In this document: positions 27,337 to 36,872 of the stretch, one piece after another
How positions within the stretch are numbered: position 1 is the first letter of the stretch
Layout of the letters: every line of letters begins with the position of its first letter
NCBI GenBank assembly: GCA_002841115.1
Contig: PHEC01000033.1
Coordinates: 1 to 44,975, forward strand
Length of the DNA: 44,975 nt
Direction of reading: 5' to 3'
Origin: Alphaproteobacteria bacterium HGW-Alphaproteobacteria-6
GTDB taxonomy: Bacteria; Pseudomonadota; Alphaproteobacteria; Rhodobacterales; Rhodobacteraceae
Notes under the pieces: generated by a model
The model's database searches: none
What the model was told of the DNA's origin: nothing
Seen by the model: only the letters and a program-made list of their open reading frames with translations
Program-made: the position numbers and the translations under genes

Positions 27337-28112
27337 GCGAACCCCCGATGGTCAGCTTCGAGAACGTCACCAAGCGCTATGGTTCGCTGACCGTCCTCGA
27401 CGGGCTGAACCTGACGATTTCGCGCGGCGAGAAGGTGGCGATCATCGGCCCGTCGGGATCGGGCAAGACCACCGTGCTGCGCATGCTGATGACGCTGGAA
27501 ACCATCGACGGCGGCGTGATCCGGGTCGAGGGCGAGCCCTTGACCCACACGGAGCGCCAGGGCCGGCTGGTGCCGGCCAACCTCGCCCATATCCGCAAGG
27601 TCCGCGCCAAGATCGGCATGGTCTTCCAGTCGTTCAACCTCTTTCCCCACATGACCGCGCTGCACAACTGCATGGAGGCGCCGGTCAAGGTGCTTGGCCT
27701 TTCGCGCGCCGAGGCCGAGGCCCGGGCGGCCGATCTTCTGGAAATGGTCGGCCTGTCGAACCGGCGCGACTATTACCCCTCGCAGCTTTCGGGCGGCCAG
27801 CAGCAACGGGTGGCGATTGCCCGGGCGCTGGCGATGCGCCCCCGCGTCATGCTGTTCGACGAGGTGACCTCGGCGCTTGATCCCGAACTGGTCGGCGAAG
27901 TGCTGCAGGTGATCCGCAAGCTGGGCGAGGAGCATGACCTGACCATGCTGATGGTCACCCACCAGATGGGCTTTGCCAGAGAGTTTGCCGATCGCGTCTG
28001 CTTCTTCTATGAAGGCCGGATATGCGAGGAAGGCGAGCCGAAGGCCTTCTTCCAGAACCCGCAGAACGAGCGTTCGCGCCAGTTCCTGCGCGCCGTGTTG
28101 GAGGCGGGATGA
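27333..28112 (+). CDS. ehuA: Amino acid-type ABC transporter ATPase (EhuA-like)
   Basis: GPSGSGKTTVLRML, LSGGQQQRVAIARALAMRPRVMLFDEVTSALDPELVGEVL. Confidence 0.92.
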   Translation: MSEPPMVSFENVTKRYGSLTVLDGLNLTISRGEKVAIIGPSGSGKTTVLRMLMTLETIDGGVIRVEGEPLTHTERQGRLVPANLAHIRKVRAKIGMVFQSFNLFPHMTALHNCMEAPVKVLGLSRAEAEARAADLLEMVGLSNRRDYYPSQLSGGQQQRVAIARALAMRPRVMLFDEVTSALDPELVGEVLQVIRKLGEEHDLTMLMVTHQMGFAREFADRVCFFYEGRICEEGEPKAFFQNPQNERSRQFLRAVLEAG

Positions 28113-28807
28113 AGGATCAGGCCCGGATCGACGAGGCGCGCCCGATCACCCTGGCGCGCGAGCGTTTCAACACCATCTACCGCGCCCTGCGCGACCGGAT
28201 CTGCCTGCTCGACTACAAGCCGGGAACCCGGCTTGGCGAAGAGGAACTGGCGCGCGAATTCGGCGTGTCGCGCACCCCGCTGCGCCGGGTCCTGTCGCGG
28301 CTCGAGGCCGAGGGGCTGGTCGAAAGCCGGCACGGCGTCGGCACCTTCGTCACCACCGCGGAACTGGCCGACCTGATCCAGACCTACCGGCTCAGGATGG
28401 AACTGGCGCCGCTGATCGGCCGGCTGGACCCGATCGCGCCGGATCGCGCGGTGCTGGAGCGGATCCGCGCGCTGATCGCCGATTGCGATCCCGCCCGCCT
28501 GGCCGCCGACCCCGGCTATTTCGCCCGGATGAACATGGTCTTCTTCCAGCAGGTCGCCGGGATGATCGGCAACCAGCCGCTGCGCGAGATCACCGAGCGG
28601 CTATACTACCTGACCCATCGCATCTGGCTGACCTTCATGCCCAAGCTCGATCTTGGTGCCGAGGTCGAGGCCTTCCGCCGCGAGATGGCCGACACGCTGA
28701 GCGCGATGGAGATCGGCGACCTGGAAACCGTCGGCTTCATCCGGCGCAACCACATCTCGATGTGCCTGCGCCGGATATCGCTCTTCGCCCGCAAGGACCG
28801 GTCATGA
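28109..28807 (+). CDS. GntR family transcriptional regulator (FCD domain)
   Basis: NTIYRALRDRICLLDYKPGTRLGEEELAREFGVSRTPLRRVLSRLEAEGLVESRHGVGTFV; overlaps the ehuA stop. Confidence 0.92.
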   Translation: MKDQARIDEARPITLARERFNTIYRALRDRICLLDYKPGTRLGEEELAREFGVSRTPLRRVLSRLEAEGLVESRHGVGTFVTTAELADLIQTYRLRMELAPLIGRLDPIAPDRAVLERIRALIADCDPARLAADPGYFARMNMVFFQQVAGMIGNQPLREITERLYYLTHRIWLTFMPKLDLGAEVEAFRREMADTLSAMEIGDLETVGFIRRNHISMCLRRISLFARKDRS

Positions 28808-29799
28808 GGCCCTCGCCGGTCGCCGCCACCGTCGATTTCGATGCCGACGGCGTCCAGCACGGCTTCCTGCGCCTGCCCTACAGCCGCGACGATTCGGCCT
28901 GGGGGTCGGTGATGATCCCGGTCGCCGTGGTCCGCAACGGCCCGGGGCCGACAGCACTTCTGACCGGGGCCAACCATGGCGACGAATACGAAGGCCCGAT
29001 CGCGCTTTACGACCTGGCGCGCAGCCTTGCGCCAAAGGCGATCGCCGGCCGGGTGATCATCGTGCCGGCAATGAACCAGCCGGCCTTCGCCGCCGGCACC
29101 CGGACCTCGCCGATCGACCGCGGCAACCTGAACCGCAGCTTTCCCGGCCGCCCCGACGGCACGGTGACCGAAAAGATCGCCGATTATTTCCAGCGCGTCC
29201 TTCTGCCGATGGCCGATGTGGTGCTGGATTTCCATTCCGGCGGCAGGACGCTGGATTTCCTGCCCTTCTGCGCCGCCCATGTGCTGGAGGACAAGCGCCA
29301 GGAGGCGCGCGCCTTCGATCTGGTCCGTGCCTTCGGCGCGCCCTACAGCGTGCGGATGCGCGAGATCGACGCCGTCGGCATGTATGACACCGCCGCCGAG
29401 GCGATGGGCAAGGTCTTCGTCACCACCGAGCTCGGCGGTGGCGGCACCGCTTCGGCGCGGACCGCCGGGATCGCCATTCGCGGCTGCCACAATTTCCTGG
29501 TCGCGGCCGGCATCCTGAAGGCAAGGCCGCAGCCGCAGCCGACGCAATGGCTGGACATGCCCGACGCCGACTGCTTCACCTTTGCCGAGGACGGCGGGAT
29601 GATCCGGTTCCTTGTCGATCTCGGCGACCGGGTCGACCGCAGCCAGACCGTCGCGCTGATCTATCCGCCGGGCCGCACCGGGCTGGATCCGGCGCCGGTC
29701 CTGGCGCGGCGGCCGGGCCTGCTGACCGCGCGCCACTTTCCCGGCCTGATCCGGCCCGGCGACTGCGCCGCGGTGATCGCCGACGAGGTCGCGGCCTAA
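28804..29799 (+). CDS. eutE: Succinylglutamate desuccinylase/aspartoacylase family deacetylase (EutE/DoeB-like)
   Basis: 331 aa; LLTGANHGDEYEGPIAL, NLNRSFPG, VLDFHSGGRTLDFLPF, TTELGGGGTAS. Confidence 0.85.
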   Translation: MRPSPVAATVDFDADGVQHGFLRLPYSRDDSAWGSVMIPVAVVRNGPGPTALLTGANHGDEYEGPIALYDLARSLAPKAIAGRVIIVPAMNQPAFAAGTRTSPIDRGNLNRSFPGRPDGTVTEKIADYFQRVLLPMADVVLDFHSGGRTLDFLPFCAAHVLEDKRQEARAFDLVRAFGAPYSVRMREIDAVGMYDTAAEAMGKVFVTTELGGGGTASARTAGIAIRGCHNFLVAAGILKARPQPQPTQWLDMPDADCFTFAEDGGMIRFLVDLGDRVDRSQTVALIYPPGRTGLDPAPVLARRPGLLTARHFPGLIRPGDCAAVIADEVAA

Positions 29800-29887
29800 G
29801 CCAGTCGCCGCCGGCAACGCCATCCGGCCCCGGGGCCGGGGCCACAACCTTCGACCGCCCGCGCGGGCCTGTGACCAGAGGACCGAG

Positions 29888-30793
29888 ATGAACCACGCGA
29901 TCCAGGGCGTCCATTGCGCCGCCGCCACGCCGGTGACGGCCGATGGCGCACCGAACCTGCCCGCCTTCGTCGCCCATTGCCACGCGCTTCTGGCCGAGGG
30001 TTGCCACGGGCTTGCGCTTCTCGGCACCACCGGCGAGGCCAACAGTTTCGGCCGCGACCAGCGCATCGCCCTGGTCGAGGCGGCGATCGCCGGCGGGGTG
30101 CCGGCCGGCACCCTTCTGCCCGGCACCTCGGCGCCCTCGGTCGAGGATACCGTGGCGCTGACCGCCCATGCGGTGAGCGCCGGGGCGAAGGGCTGCCTTC
30201 TGCTGCCGCCCTATTACTACAAGGAGGTCAGCGACGAGGGCCTCTACCGCTTCTACGCGCGGGTGATCGAGGGGGTCGGCGACGACCGGCTGCGCATCGT
30301 CCTTTACCACATCCCGCAGGTCAGCCTGATCCCGATCAGCCATGAACTGATCGCGCGGCTGATGGCGGGTTTCCCCGGCATCGTCACCGGCATCAAGGAC
30401 AGTTCTGGCGACCTTGCCAACATGATCGCGATGGCGGCGCGCTTTCCCGGCCTTGGTGTGCTGGCCGGCGCCGACCCGCTGATGCTGCCCTTGCTGCGGG
30501 CCGGCGGCGCGGGCTGCATCACCGCCGCGGCGAACCTGCGCGCCGACGCGCTGCGCCTGGTCTGGGACGGCTGGAACGATCCGGCCCGCCAGGACGCGGT
30601 CGCGGCGGCGCAGGCGCGGATCAGCGACTGGCGGGCGCTGTCGAACAGCCATGCCCTGCTGGCGACGATCAAGACCATGCTGGCCCGCCGCCACGACGAT
30701 CCCGGCTGGCTCAACCTGATGGCGCCGCTGGTCGAACTGACCACGGCCGAGCGTGACAGCGTCTGGGCGGCGATGGCCCGGCTTGGCGGCTGA
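29888..30793 (+). CDS. Dihydrodipicolinate synthase/N-acetylneuraminate lyase family aldolase
   Basis: 301 aa; LLGTTGEANSF, LLPPYYYK, YHIPQ, GIKDSSGD Schiff-base lysine. Confidence 0.9.
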   Translation: MNHAIQGVHCAAATPVTADGAPNLPAFVAHCHALLAEGCHGLALLGTTGEANSFGRDQRIALVEAAIAGGVPAGTLLPGTSAPSVEDTVALTAHAVSAGAKGCLLLPPYYYKEVSDEGLYRFYARVIEGVGDDRLRIVLYHIPQVSLIPISHELIARLMAGFPGIVTGIKDSSGDLANMIAMAARFPGLGVLAGADPLMLPLLRAGGAGCITAAANLRADALRLVWDGWNDPARQDAVAAAQARISDWRALSNSHALLATIKTMLARRHDDPGWLNLMAPLVELTTAERDSVWAAMARLGG

Positions 30794-30843
30794 GGGGCGG
30801 CACCGGCACGGGCGGGGGCCGCCGCGCCGGGGGGCAGGGAAAA

Positions 30844-30871
30844 TTGCACGGGCCACGGTCTTTGCTATTGT
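30844..30871 (+). promoter_or_regulatory. Candidate sigma70-type promoter upstream of the MHYT-LytTR gene
   Basis: TTGCAC (30844-30849), 16-bp spacer, TATTGT (30866-30871). Confidence 0.4.
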
Positions 30872-30898
30872 GTCGGCGGGCCTTGGGGAATCGCTGCC

Positions 30899-32053
30899 TT
30901 GCTGGACTTCACGCATAATCCCTGGATGGTTGCGGCCTCTTTCGTCGTCGCGTTCTTTGCCGGCTTCAGCGGGCTGTCGCTGATGCAGGGCGCCTCGGGG
31001 CTGGCGCCATCGCAACGCAAGCTGCTGGTGGCGGTGGCCGCGATCGTGCTCGGCAGCGGCATCTGGTCGATGCATTTTGTCGCCATGCTCGGCCTGCGGC
31101 TGCCAATTCCGTTCTACTACGACGGCCTGATCACGCTGATCTCGGCGCTGGTGGCGATCCTGATGGTCGGGCTGGCGCTGCTGATGCTGCATTTCGCCAG
31201 CCGCAGCCCGGTGATGATCACCGCCGCGGGCTGCGTCGTCGGGGCCGGCATCGTGCTGATGCACTATATCGGCATGCTCGGGATGAAGCTGTGCGGCCCG
31301 GTGTTCTCGCCCCTCGGGGTCGGCCTCGCCCTGGGTGCGGCGCTCGGCCTGTCCAGCCTTGCCGTCTGGGTCGCCTATGGCGCCCGGACACGGGGCAACA
31401 TCCTGCTGGGAACCGTCTGTTTCGCCGGTGCGGTCGTCACGGTGCATTTCATCGCGATGGCCGGCACATCGTTCTACGCCGTCGATGACATGACCGCGGC
31501 CGGGCCGCTGCTGGGCAATTCCGCCCTGGCGATGATCGTGGCCCTGTCTTCCTTCGTGATCAGCGGTGCGTCGCTTCTCAGCGGGGTATCCTTTTTCGGC
31601 GCCTCCGGGGCCGCCGCAGCGCAGACGCCCCGCCCCGCGGCCGCCGCCGCCCCGCCAGCCTCCGCCGCCCCGCCAGCCTCCGCCACCCTGCCGGCCTCCG
31701 CCGACCCGGTGCCCGACAGGCCCTCGCCGGTGCCCTATGAAAAGGACGGCCGCACGCTTTTTGCCGACGCCGCGACGATTGCCGCCGTCCGGGCCGAGGG
31801 CCATTACACCGTGCTTTACCGCGGCACCGAAAAGCTGTTCTGCCCCTGGTCGATCTCGGTCGCCTCGGCCCGTCTCGGGACAGGCCGGTTCATCCGCGTC
31901 CACCGCTCCTATCTGATCAATCCCGCCCATGTCAGCGCATTCCAGCGCACCAAGGATACCGGCACCTGCTTTTTCGCCGGCGTCGAGTCGCTGACACAAG
32001 TGCCGGTCAGCCGCTCGCGTCTGGCCGACCTGCGCCGGGCGCTTGGCGTCTGA
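30899..32053 (+). CDS. coxC: MHYT sensor domain plus LytTR DNA-binding domain regulator (CoxC/CoxH-like)
   Basis: 384 aa, TTG start; MHFVAM, MHYIGM and VHFIAM motifs in TM helices; C-terminal FIRVHRSYLINPAHVSAF; directly upstream of coxMSL. Confidence 0.85.
   Translation: MLDFTHNPWMVAASFVVAFFAGFSGLSLMQGASGLAPSQRKLLVAVAAIVLGSGIWSMHFVAMLGLRLPIPFYYDGLITLISALVAILMVGLALLMLHFASRSPVMITAAGCVVGAGIVLMHYIGMLGMKLCGPVFSPLGVGLALGAALGLSSLAVWVAYGARTRGNILLGTVCFAGAVVTVHFIAMAGTSFYAVDDMTAAGPLLGNSALAMIVALSSFVISGASLLSGVSFFGASGAAAAQTPRPAAAAAPPASAAPPASATLPASADPVPDRPSPVPYEKDGRTLFADAATIAAVRAEGHYTVLYRGTEKLFCPWSISVASARLGTGRFIRVHRSYLINPAHVSAFQRTKDTGTCFFAGVESLTQVPVSRSRLADLRRALGV
31646..31699 (+). repeat. In-frame 18-bp tandem repeat, 3 units, encoding the AAPPAS/ATLPAS linker
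   Basis: GCCGCCCCGCCAGCCTCC x2 followed by GCCACCCTGCCGGCCTCC. Confidence 0.8.
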
Positions 32054-32055
32054 CA

Positions 32056-32091
32056 TCGCATTTCGTGCAGCGCAGTCGCATCCCGTGCAGC
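32056..32091 (+). promoter_or_regulatory. Candidate LytTR-regulator binding site upstream of coxM (direct repeat)
   Basis: TCGCATTTCGTGCAGC (32056-32071) and TCGCATCCCGTGCAGC (32076-32091), period 20 bp. Confidence 0.65.
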
Positions 32092-32189
32092 AAGGCGCGG
32101 CATTCGCCAGCGCGCGGTTTGCGGCACGGGGCGCTTTGCTAGGATCGGCCCGGGAGGTGCGTGAACCGCGCCGCAGGGAGGACACCATC

Positions 32190-33023
32190 ATGATACCAGC
32201 CGGGTTCGAGTATCATCGGCCGGCCGATCTGGCGTCGGCGATCGGCCTTCTTCAGGACCATGGCGACGAGGCGCGCGTCGTCGCCGGCGGGCACAGCCTG
32301 ATCCCGATGATGAAGCTGCGCATGACCGACCTCGGCCACCTTGTCGACCTGCAGGATATCGGCGAGCTGAGGGGCATCGCCATCGGCGCCGGCCATGTCA
32401 CCATCGGCGCCATGACCTCGCAACACGATCTGATCGCCGATGACCGGCTGGCCGCGGTGCTGCCGATCATCCGCGAGGCATCGCTGCAGATCGCCGACCC
32501 GCAGGTGCGCTACATGGGCACGATCGGCGGCAATGTCGCCAACGGCGATCCCGGCAACGACATGCCCGGCCTGATGCAATGCCTGAACGCAAGCTATGAT
32601 CTGGCCGGCCCGGACGGCACCCGCCAGGTCGCGGCCCGCGGCTTTTACCAGGCCGCCTATTTCACCGCCCGCGAGGATGACGAGATCCTGACCCGCATCG
32701 TCATCCCGGTCCCGGCGGCCGGCACCGGCCATGCCTATGTCAAGCAGAAGCGCAAGATCGGCGATTATGCCACCGCCGCGGCGGCGGTGCTGGTCGGCAC
32801 GACTTCGGCCTCGGTCGCGATGACCAACCTTTCCGATACGCCGGTCTGGTCCGAGGCGGCGGGCAAGGCCCTTGCCGCCGGCGACACCGAGGGCTGCGTT
32901 GCCGCGATACTTGCCGCGATCGACCCGCAGGAAGACATGCGCGGCCCGGTCGAGTTCAAGAGACACGTCGCCGCGGTGGTTCTGCGCCGCGCCATCGACA
33001 GCGCCCTGGCGCGCCGGACATGA
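32190..33023 (+). CDS. coxM: Carbon monoxide dehydrogenase medium (FAD) subunit
   Basis: 277 aa; [13 protein letters not shown] and [14 protein letters not shown] motifs. Confidence 0.93.
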   Translation: MIPAGFEYHRPADLASAIGLLQDHGDEARVVAGGHSLIPMMKLRMTDLGHLVDLQDIGELRGIAIGAGHVTIGAMTSQHDLIADDRLAAVLPIIREASLQIADPQVRYMGTIGGNVANGDPGNDMPGLMQCLNASYDLAGPDGTRQVAARGFYQAAYFTAREDDEILTRIVIPVPAAGTGHAYVKQKRKIGDYATAAAAVLVGTTSASVAMTNLSDTPVWSEAAGKALAAGDTEGCVAAILAAIDPQEDMRGPVEFKRHVAAVVLRRAIDSALARRT

Positions 33024-33036
33024 GGGAGGCCAGGTC

Positions 33037-33531
33037 ATGAGCAAGATGCACATCACGCTGACCGTCAACGGAACCGCGGTCGAGGGGCTTGCCGAACCGC
33101 GCACGCTTCTGATCCATTTCCTGCGCGAGACCCTGAGGATCACCGGCCCCCATATCGGCTGCGAGACCAGCCATTGTGGCGCCTGCACCATCGACATGAA
33201 CGGCAAGTCGGTGAAATCCTGCACCGTCTTCGTCGGCCAGGCCCAGGGCGCCGAGATCACCACCGTCGAGGGGCTGGTCAATGCCGACGGCTCGCTTGGC
33301 GTCATCCAGGAGAACTTCCGCGAGCACCACGGGCTGCAATGCGGCTTCTGCACGCCGGGCATGATCACCCGCGCGCATCGCTTCTTGCAGGAAAACCCCG
33401 CGCCGACCGAGGCTGAGGTGCGCTTCGGCATGGCCGGCAACCTCTGCCGCTGCACCGGATACCAGAACATCGTCAAAGCCATTCTGGCGTCGGCCGCCCA
33501 GCTGAACGCCGCCAAGGAGGCCGCGGAATGA
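33037..33531 (+). CDS. coxS: Carbon monoxide dehydrogenase small (2x[2Fe-2S]) subunit
   Basis: [21 protein letters not shown] and [18 protein letters not shown]. Confidence 0.95.
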   Translation: MSKMHITLTVNGTAVEGLAEPRTLLIHFLRETLRITGPHIGCETSHCGACTIDMNGKSVKSCTVFVGQAQGAEITTVEGLVNADGSLGVIQENFREHHGLQCGFCTPGMITRAHRFLQENPAPTEAEVRFGMAGNLCRCTGYQNIVKAILASAAQLNAAKEAAE

Positions 33532-35948
33532 ACGACCAGTCGAACACCCCCGAAGACCGCAGCACCCGGCTGAAAGGCATGGGCTGCTCGCGCAAGCGCG
33601 TCGAGGACGTGCGCTTTACCCAGGGCAAGGGCAACTATGTCGACGACATCAGGATGGACGGCATGCTGTTCGGCGATTTCGTCCGCTCGCCCTATGCCCA
33701 TGCCCGCGTGGTCTCGATCGACAGCGCGGCGGCGATGAAGGTGCCCGGCGTGCTGGCGGTCATCACCGCCAAGGAACTGGAGCCGCTCGGCCTGCACTGG
33801 ATGCCGACACTTGCCGGTGACAAGCAGATGGTGCTGGCCGATGGCAAGGTCCTGTTCCAGGGCCAGGAGGTCGCCTTCGTCGTCGCCACCGACCGCTATG
33901 CCGCATCCGACGGTGTCGCCGCGGTCGAGGTGGAATACGATGAGTTGCCGGTCGTCGTCGATCCCTTCAAGGCGCTTGAACCCGATGCACCGGTGCTGCG
34001 CGAGGATCTTGCCGGCCAGACGACCGGCGCGCATGGCCCCCGCCGCCATCACAACCACATCTTCACCTGGGAGGTGGGCGACAAGGAGGCCACCGAGGCG
34101 GTTCTGGCCGGCGCCGATGTCGTCGCCGAAGAGATGGTCTATTACCACCGCACCCATCCCAGCCCGCTGGAGACCTGCGGCTGCGTCGCCTCGATGGACA
34201 AGGTGAACGGCAAGCTGACGGTCTGGGGCACCTTTCAGGCGCCGCATGCGGTGCGCACGGTGGCCTCGCTGATATCAGGAATAGCCGAGCACAACATCCG
34301 AATCATCTCGCCCGATATCGGCGGCGGGTTCGGCAACAAGGTCGGCGTCTACCCGGGCTATATCTGCGCGATCGTCGCCTCGATCGTCACCGGCAAGCCG
34401 GTCAAGTGGGTCGAAAGCCGGATGGACAACCTGATGGCCACCGCCTTTGCCCGCGACTACTGGATGAAGGGCCGGATCGCCGCCACCAAGGCCGGCAAGA
34501 TCACCGGCCTCTGGTGTCACACCACCGCCGACCACGGCGGGTTTGACGCCTGCGCCGACCCCTCGAAATTCCCGGCCGGGTTCATGAACATCTGCACCGG
34601 CAGCTACGACATTCCGGTCGCCTATCTGGCGGTCGACGGTGTCTATACCAACAAGGCGCCAGGCGGCGTGGCCTATCGCTGTTCGTTCCGGGTGACGGAG
34701 GCCGCCTATTTCATCGAGCGGATGATCGAGGTGCTGGCGATCAGGCTGGGCATGGACGCCGCCGAACTGCGCCGGATCAACTTCATCCGCAAGGACCAGT
34801 TTCCCTATCAGTCGGCGCTCGGCTGGGAATACGATTCCGGCGATTATCACACCGCCTGGGACAAGGCGCTGAAGGCGGTCGGCTACGACGCCTTGCGCGC
34901 CGAACAGGCGCAGCGGCTCGCCGACTTCAAGGCAGGCAAGACCCGCCGGCTGATCGGCATCGGGCTGGCGCATTTCACCGAGATCGTCGGCGCCGGGCCA
35001 GTCAAGAACTGCGACATCCTCGGGCTTGGCATGTTCGACAGTTGCGAGATCCGCATCCATCCGACCGGATCGGCGATCGCGCGGCTTGGCACCATCAGCC
35101 AGGGCCAGGGCCACGCCACGACCTTCGCCCAGATCATCGCCAGCGAGATCGGCATCCCCGCCGACGACATCACGCTGGAAGAGGGCGACACCGATACCGC
35201 CCCCTACGGACTTGGCACCTACGGCTCGCGTTCGACGCCGGTCGCCGGGGCCGCGACGGCGATGGCCGCGCGCAAGATCCGCGCCAAGGCGCAGATGATC
35301 GCGGCCTACCTTCTGGAAGTCCACGACGACGACGTGGAATTCGATGTCGACCGTTTTGCCGTCAAGGGCGCACCCGAGCGGTTCAAGACGATGAAGGAGA
35401 TCGCCTTCGCCGCCTACAACCAGGCCATTCCGGGGCTGGAGCCGGGGCTGGAGGCGGTCAGCTACTATGACCCGCCCAACATGACCTATCCCTTCGGCGC
35501 CTATATCTGCGTGATGGAGATCGACGTCGACACCGGCGAACACGAGATCCGCATGTTCTACGCGCTCGACGATTGCGGCACCCGGATCAACCCGATGATC
35601 ATCGAGGGCCAGGTCCATGGCGGCGCCACCGAAGGCTATGCCATCGCGATGGGCCAGGAGATCGCCTATGACGAGATGGGCAACCACAAGACCGCGACGC
35701 TGATGGATTTCTTCATCCCGACATCGTGGGAGACGCCGCACTACACCACCGACCACACGGTCACCCCCAGCCCGCATCACCCGATCGGCGCCAAGGGTGT
35801 GGGTGAAAGCCCGAATGTCGGCTCGGTCCCGGCCTTCTCGAACGCGGTGCATGATGCTTTCCGGCCGTTCGGCCTTGTCCACAGTCACATGCCGCATGAT
35901 CACTGGCGGGTCTGGAAGATCGCCCGTGATCTTGGCCTGCACGGCTAG
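33528..35948 (+). CDS. coxL: Form I aerobic carbon monoxide dehydrogenase large (Mo-Cu) subunit
   Basis: 806 aa; active-site loop AYRCSFR at codons 382-388 (34671-34691), the form I signature; [10 protein letters not shown]. Confidence 0.95.
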   Translation: MNDQSNTPEDRSTRLKGMGCSRKRVEDVRFTQGKGNYVDDIRMDGMLFGDFVRSPYAHARVVSIDSAAAMKVPGVLAVITAKELEPLGLHWMPTLAGDKQMVLADGKVLFQGQEVAFVVATDRYAASDGVAAVEVEYDELPVVVDPFKALEPDAPVLREDLAGQTTGAHGPRRHHNHIFTWEVGDKEATEAVLAGADVVAEEMVYYHRTHPSPLETCGCVASMDKVNGKLTVWGTFQAPHAVRTVASLISGIAEHNIRIISPDIGGGFGNKVGVYPGYICAIVASIVTGKPVKWVESRMDNLMATAFARDYWMKGRIAATKAGKITGLWCHTTADHGGFDACADPSKFPAGFMNICTGSYDIPVAYLAVDGVYTNKAPGGVAYRCSFRVTEAAYFIERMIEVLAIRLGMDAAELRRINFIRKDQFPYQSALGWEYDSGDYHTAWDKALKAVGYDALRAEQAQRLADFKAGKTRRLIGIGLAHFTEIVGAGPVKNCDILGLGMFDSCEIRIHPTGSAIARLGTISQGQGHATTFAQIIASEIGIPADDITLEEGDTDTAPYGLGTYGSRSTPVAGAATAMAARKIRAKAQMIAAYLLEVHDDDVEFDVDRFAVKGAPERFKTMKEIAFAAYNQAIPGLEPGLEAVSYYDPPNMTYPFGAYICVMEIDVDTGEHEIRMFYALDDCGTRINPMIIEGQVHGGATEGYAIAMGQEIAYDEMGNHKTATLMDFFIPTSWETPHYTTDHTVTPSPHHPIGAKGVGESPNVGSVPAFSNAVHDAFRPFGLVHSHMPHDHWRVWKIARDLGLHG

Positions 35949-36008
35949 GGGTGCCGTGCCGCCCGTCCGGAACGATACCGGCGGGCGGCACGCTGCAACG
36001 GATCGGCG

Positions 36009-36872
36009 ATGACAGCCAGACCCCATACCGACCTGAAGGAGGCGCTGGTCCGAACCGGCTATGTCGCCGATGACAGCCTTGCCATGGCGCTTCACCTGGC
36101 CCTGTCGCTGGGCCGGCCGCTGCTGCTTGAAGGACCGGCCGGGGTCGGCAAGACCGAGGTCGCCAAGTCGCTTGCCGACCATCTCGGCGCCCGGCTGATC
36201 CGGCTGCAATGCTATGAGGGTCTCGATGCGTCGCATGCGATCTATGAATGGAACTATCAGCGCCAGCTTCTGGCGATCCGCGCCGATCACGCCAGCGAGG
36301 AGACCCTCTTTTCCGATCGATACCTGCTGAAGCGACCGCTGCTGGAAGCGATCAGCCAGGACCGGGCACCGGTTCTGCTGATCGACGAGATCGACCGGGC
36401 CGACGAGGAATTCGAGGCCTATCTTCTGGAAATCCTGTCCGATTTCCAGATCACCATCCCGGAGATCGGCACCGTCACCGCCAAGGCACGCCCGATCGTC
36501 ATCCTGACCGCCAACGGCACCCGCGACCTGTCCGACGCGCTGCGCCGCCGCTGCCTTTATGCCTATATCGACTATCCCGACCGCGAGACCGAACTGGCGA
36601 TCCTGGCCCGGCGCGGCCCCGCCCTCGAAGCCCGGCTTGCCCGCCAGATCATCGGCGTGGTGCAGGCACTGCGCCGCGAGGATCTGGACAAGAAGCCCGG
36701 CATCGCCGAGATGCTGGACTGGGCCGCCGCCCTTGCCGGGCTTGGCATCAACGACCTGACCGAGGATCGCGCCGCGCTTCAGGCCACCCTGGTCTGCCTG
36801 CTGAAGACCGCCGCCGACCGGGACGCCGCGCCGCCCGAGGTGCTGGACCGCATCATCGGCAGGGTCGCCTGA
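36009..36872 (+). CDS. coxD: MoxR-type AAA+ ATPase, CODH maturation (CoxD-like)
   Basis: GPAGVGKTEVAKSLA Walker A, VLLIDEIDRADEEFEAYLLEILSDFQITIPE. Confidence 0.92.
   Translation: MTARPHTDLKEALVRTGYVADDSLAMALHLALSLGRPLLLEGPAGVGKTEVAKSLADHLGARLIRLQCYEGLDASHAIYEWNYQRQLLAIRADHASEETLFSDRYLLKRPLLEAISQDRAPVLLIDEIDRADEEFEAYLLEILSDFQITIPEIGTVTAKARPIVILTANGTRDLSDALRRRCLYAYIDYPDRETELAILARRGPALEARLARQIIGVVQALRREDLDKKPGIAEMLDWAAALAGLGINDLTEDRAALQATLVCLLKTAADRDAAPPEVLDRIIGRVA

Noticed and set aside
29576-32191. Very long ORFs antisense to identified genes (e.g. 871 aa here; also 7189..9708, 21773..24079, 32139..34247, 34275..36290, 13263..15113, 4276..6093, 2717..4381)
   Set aside because: Translations are H/R/Q/G/D-rich without recognisable domains and lie opposite well-supported conserved genes; they are typical shadow ORFs of GC-rich codon-biased DNA.
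33528-35948. CoxL as a form II (putative) CODH or xanthine dehydrogenase-like protein
   Set aside because: The active-site loop reads AYRCSFR, not the form II AYRGAGR, and the gene order is M-S-L.
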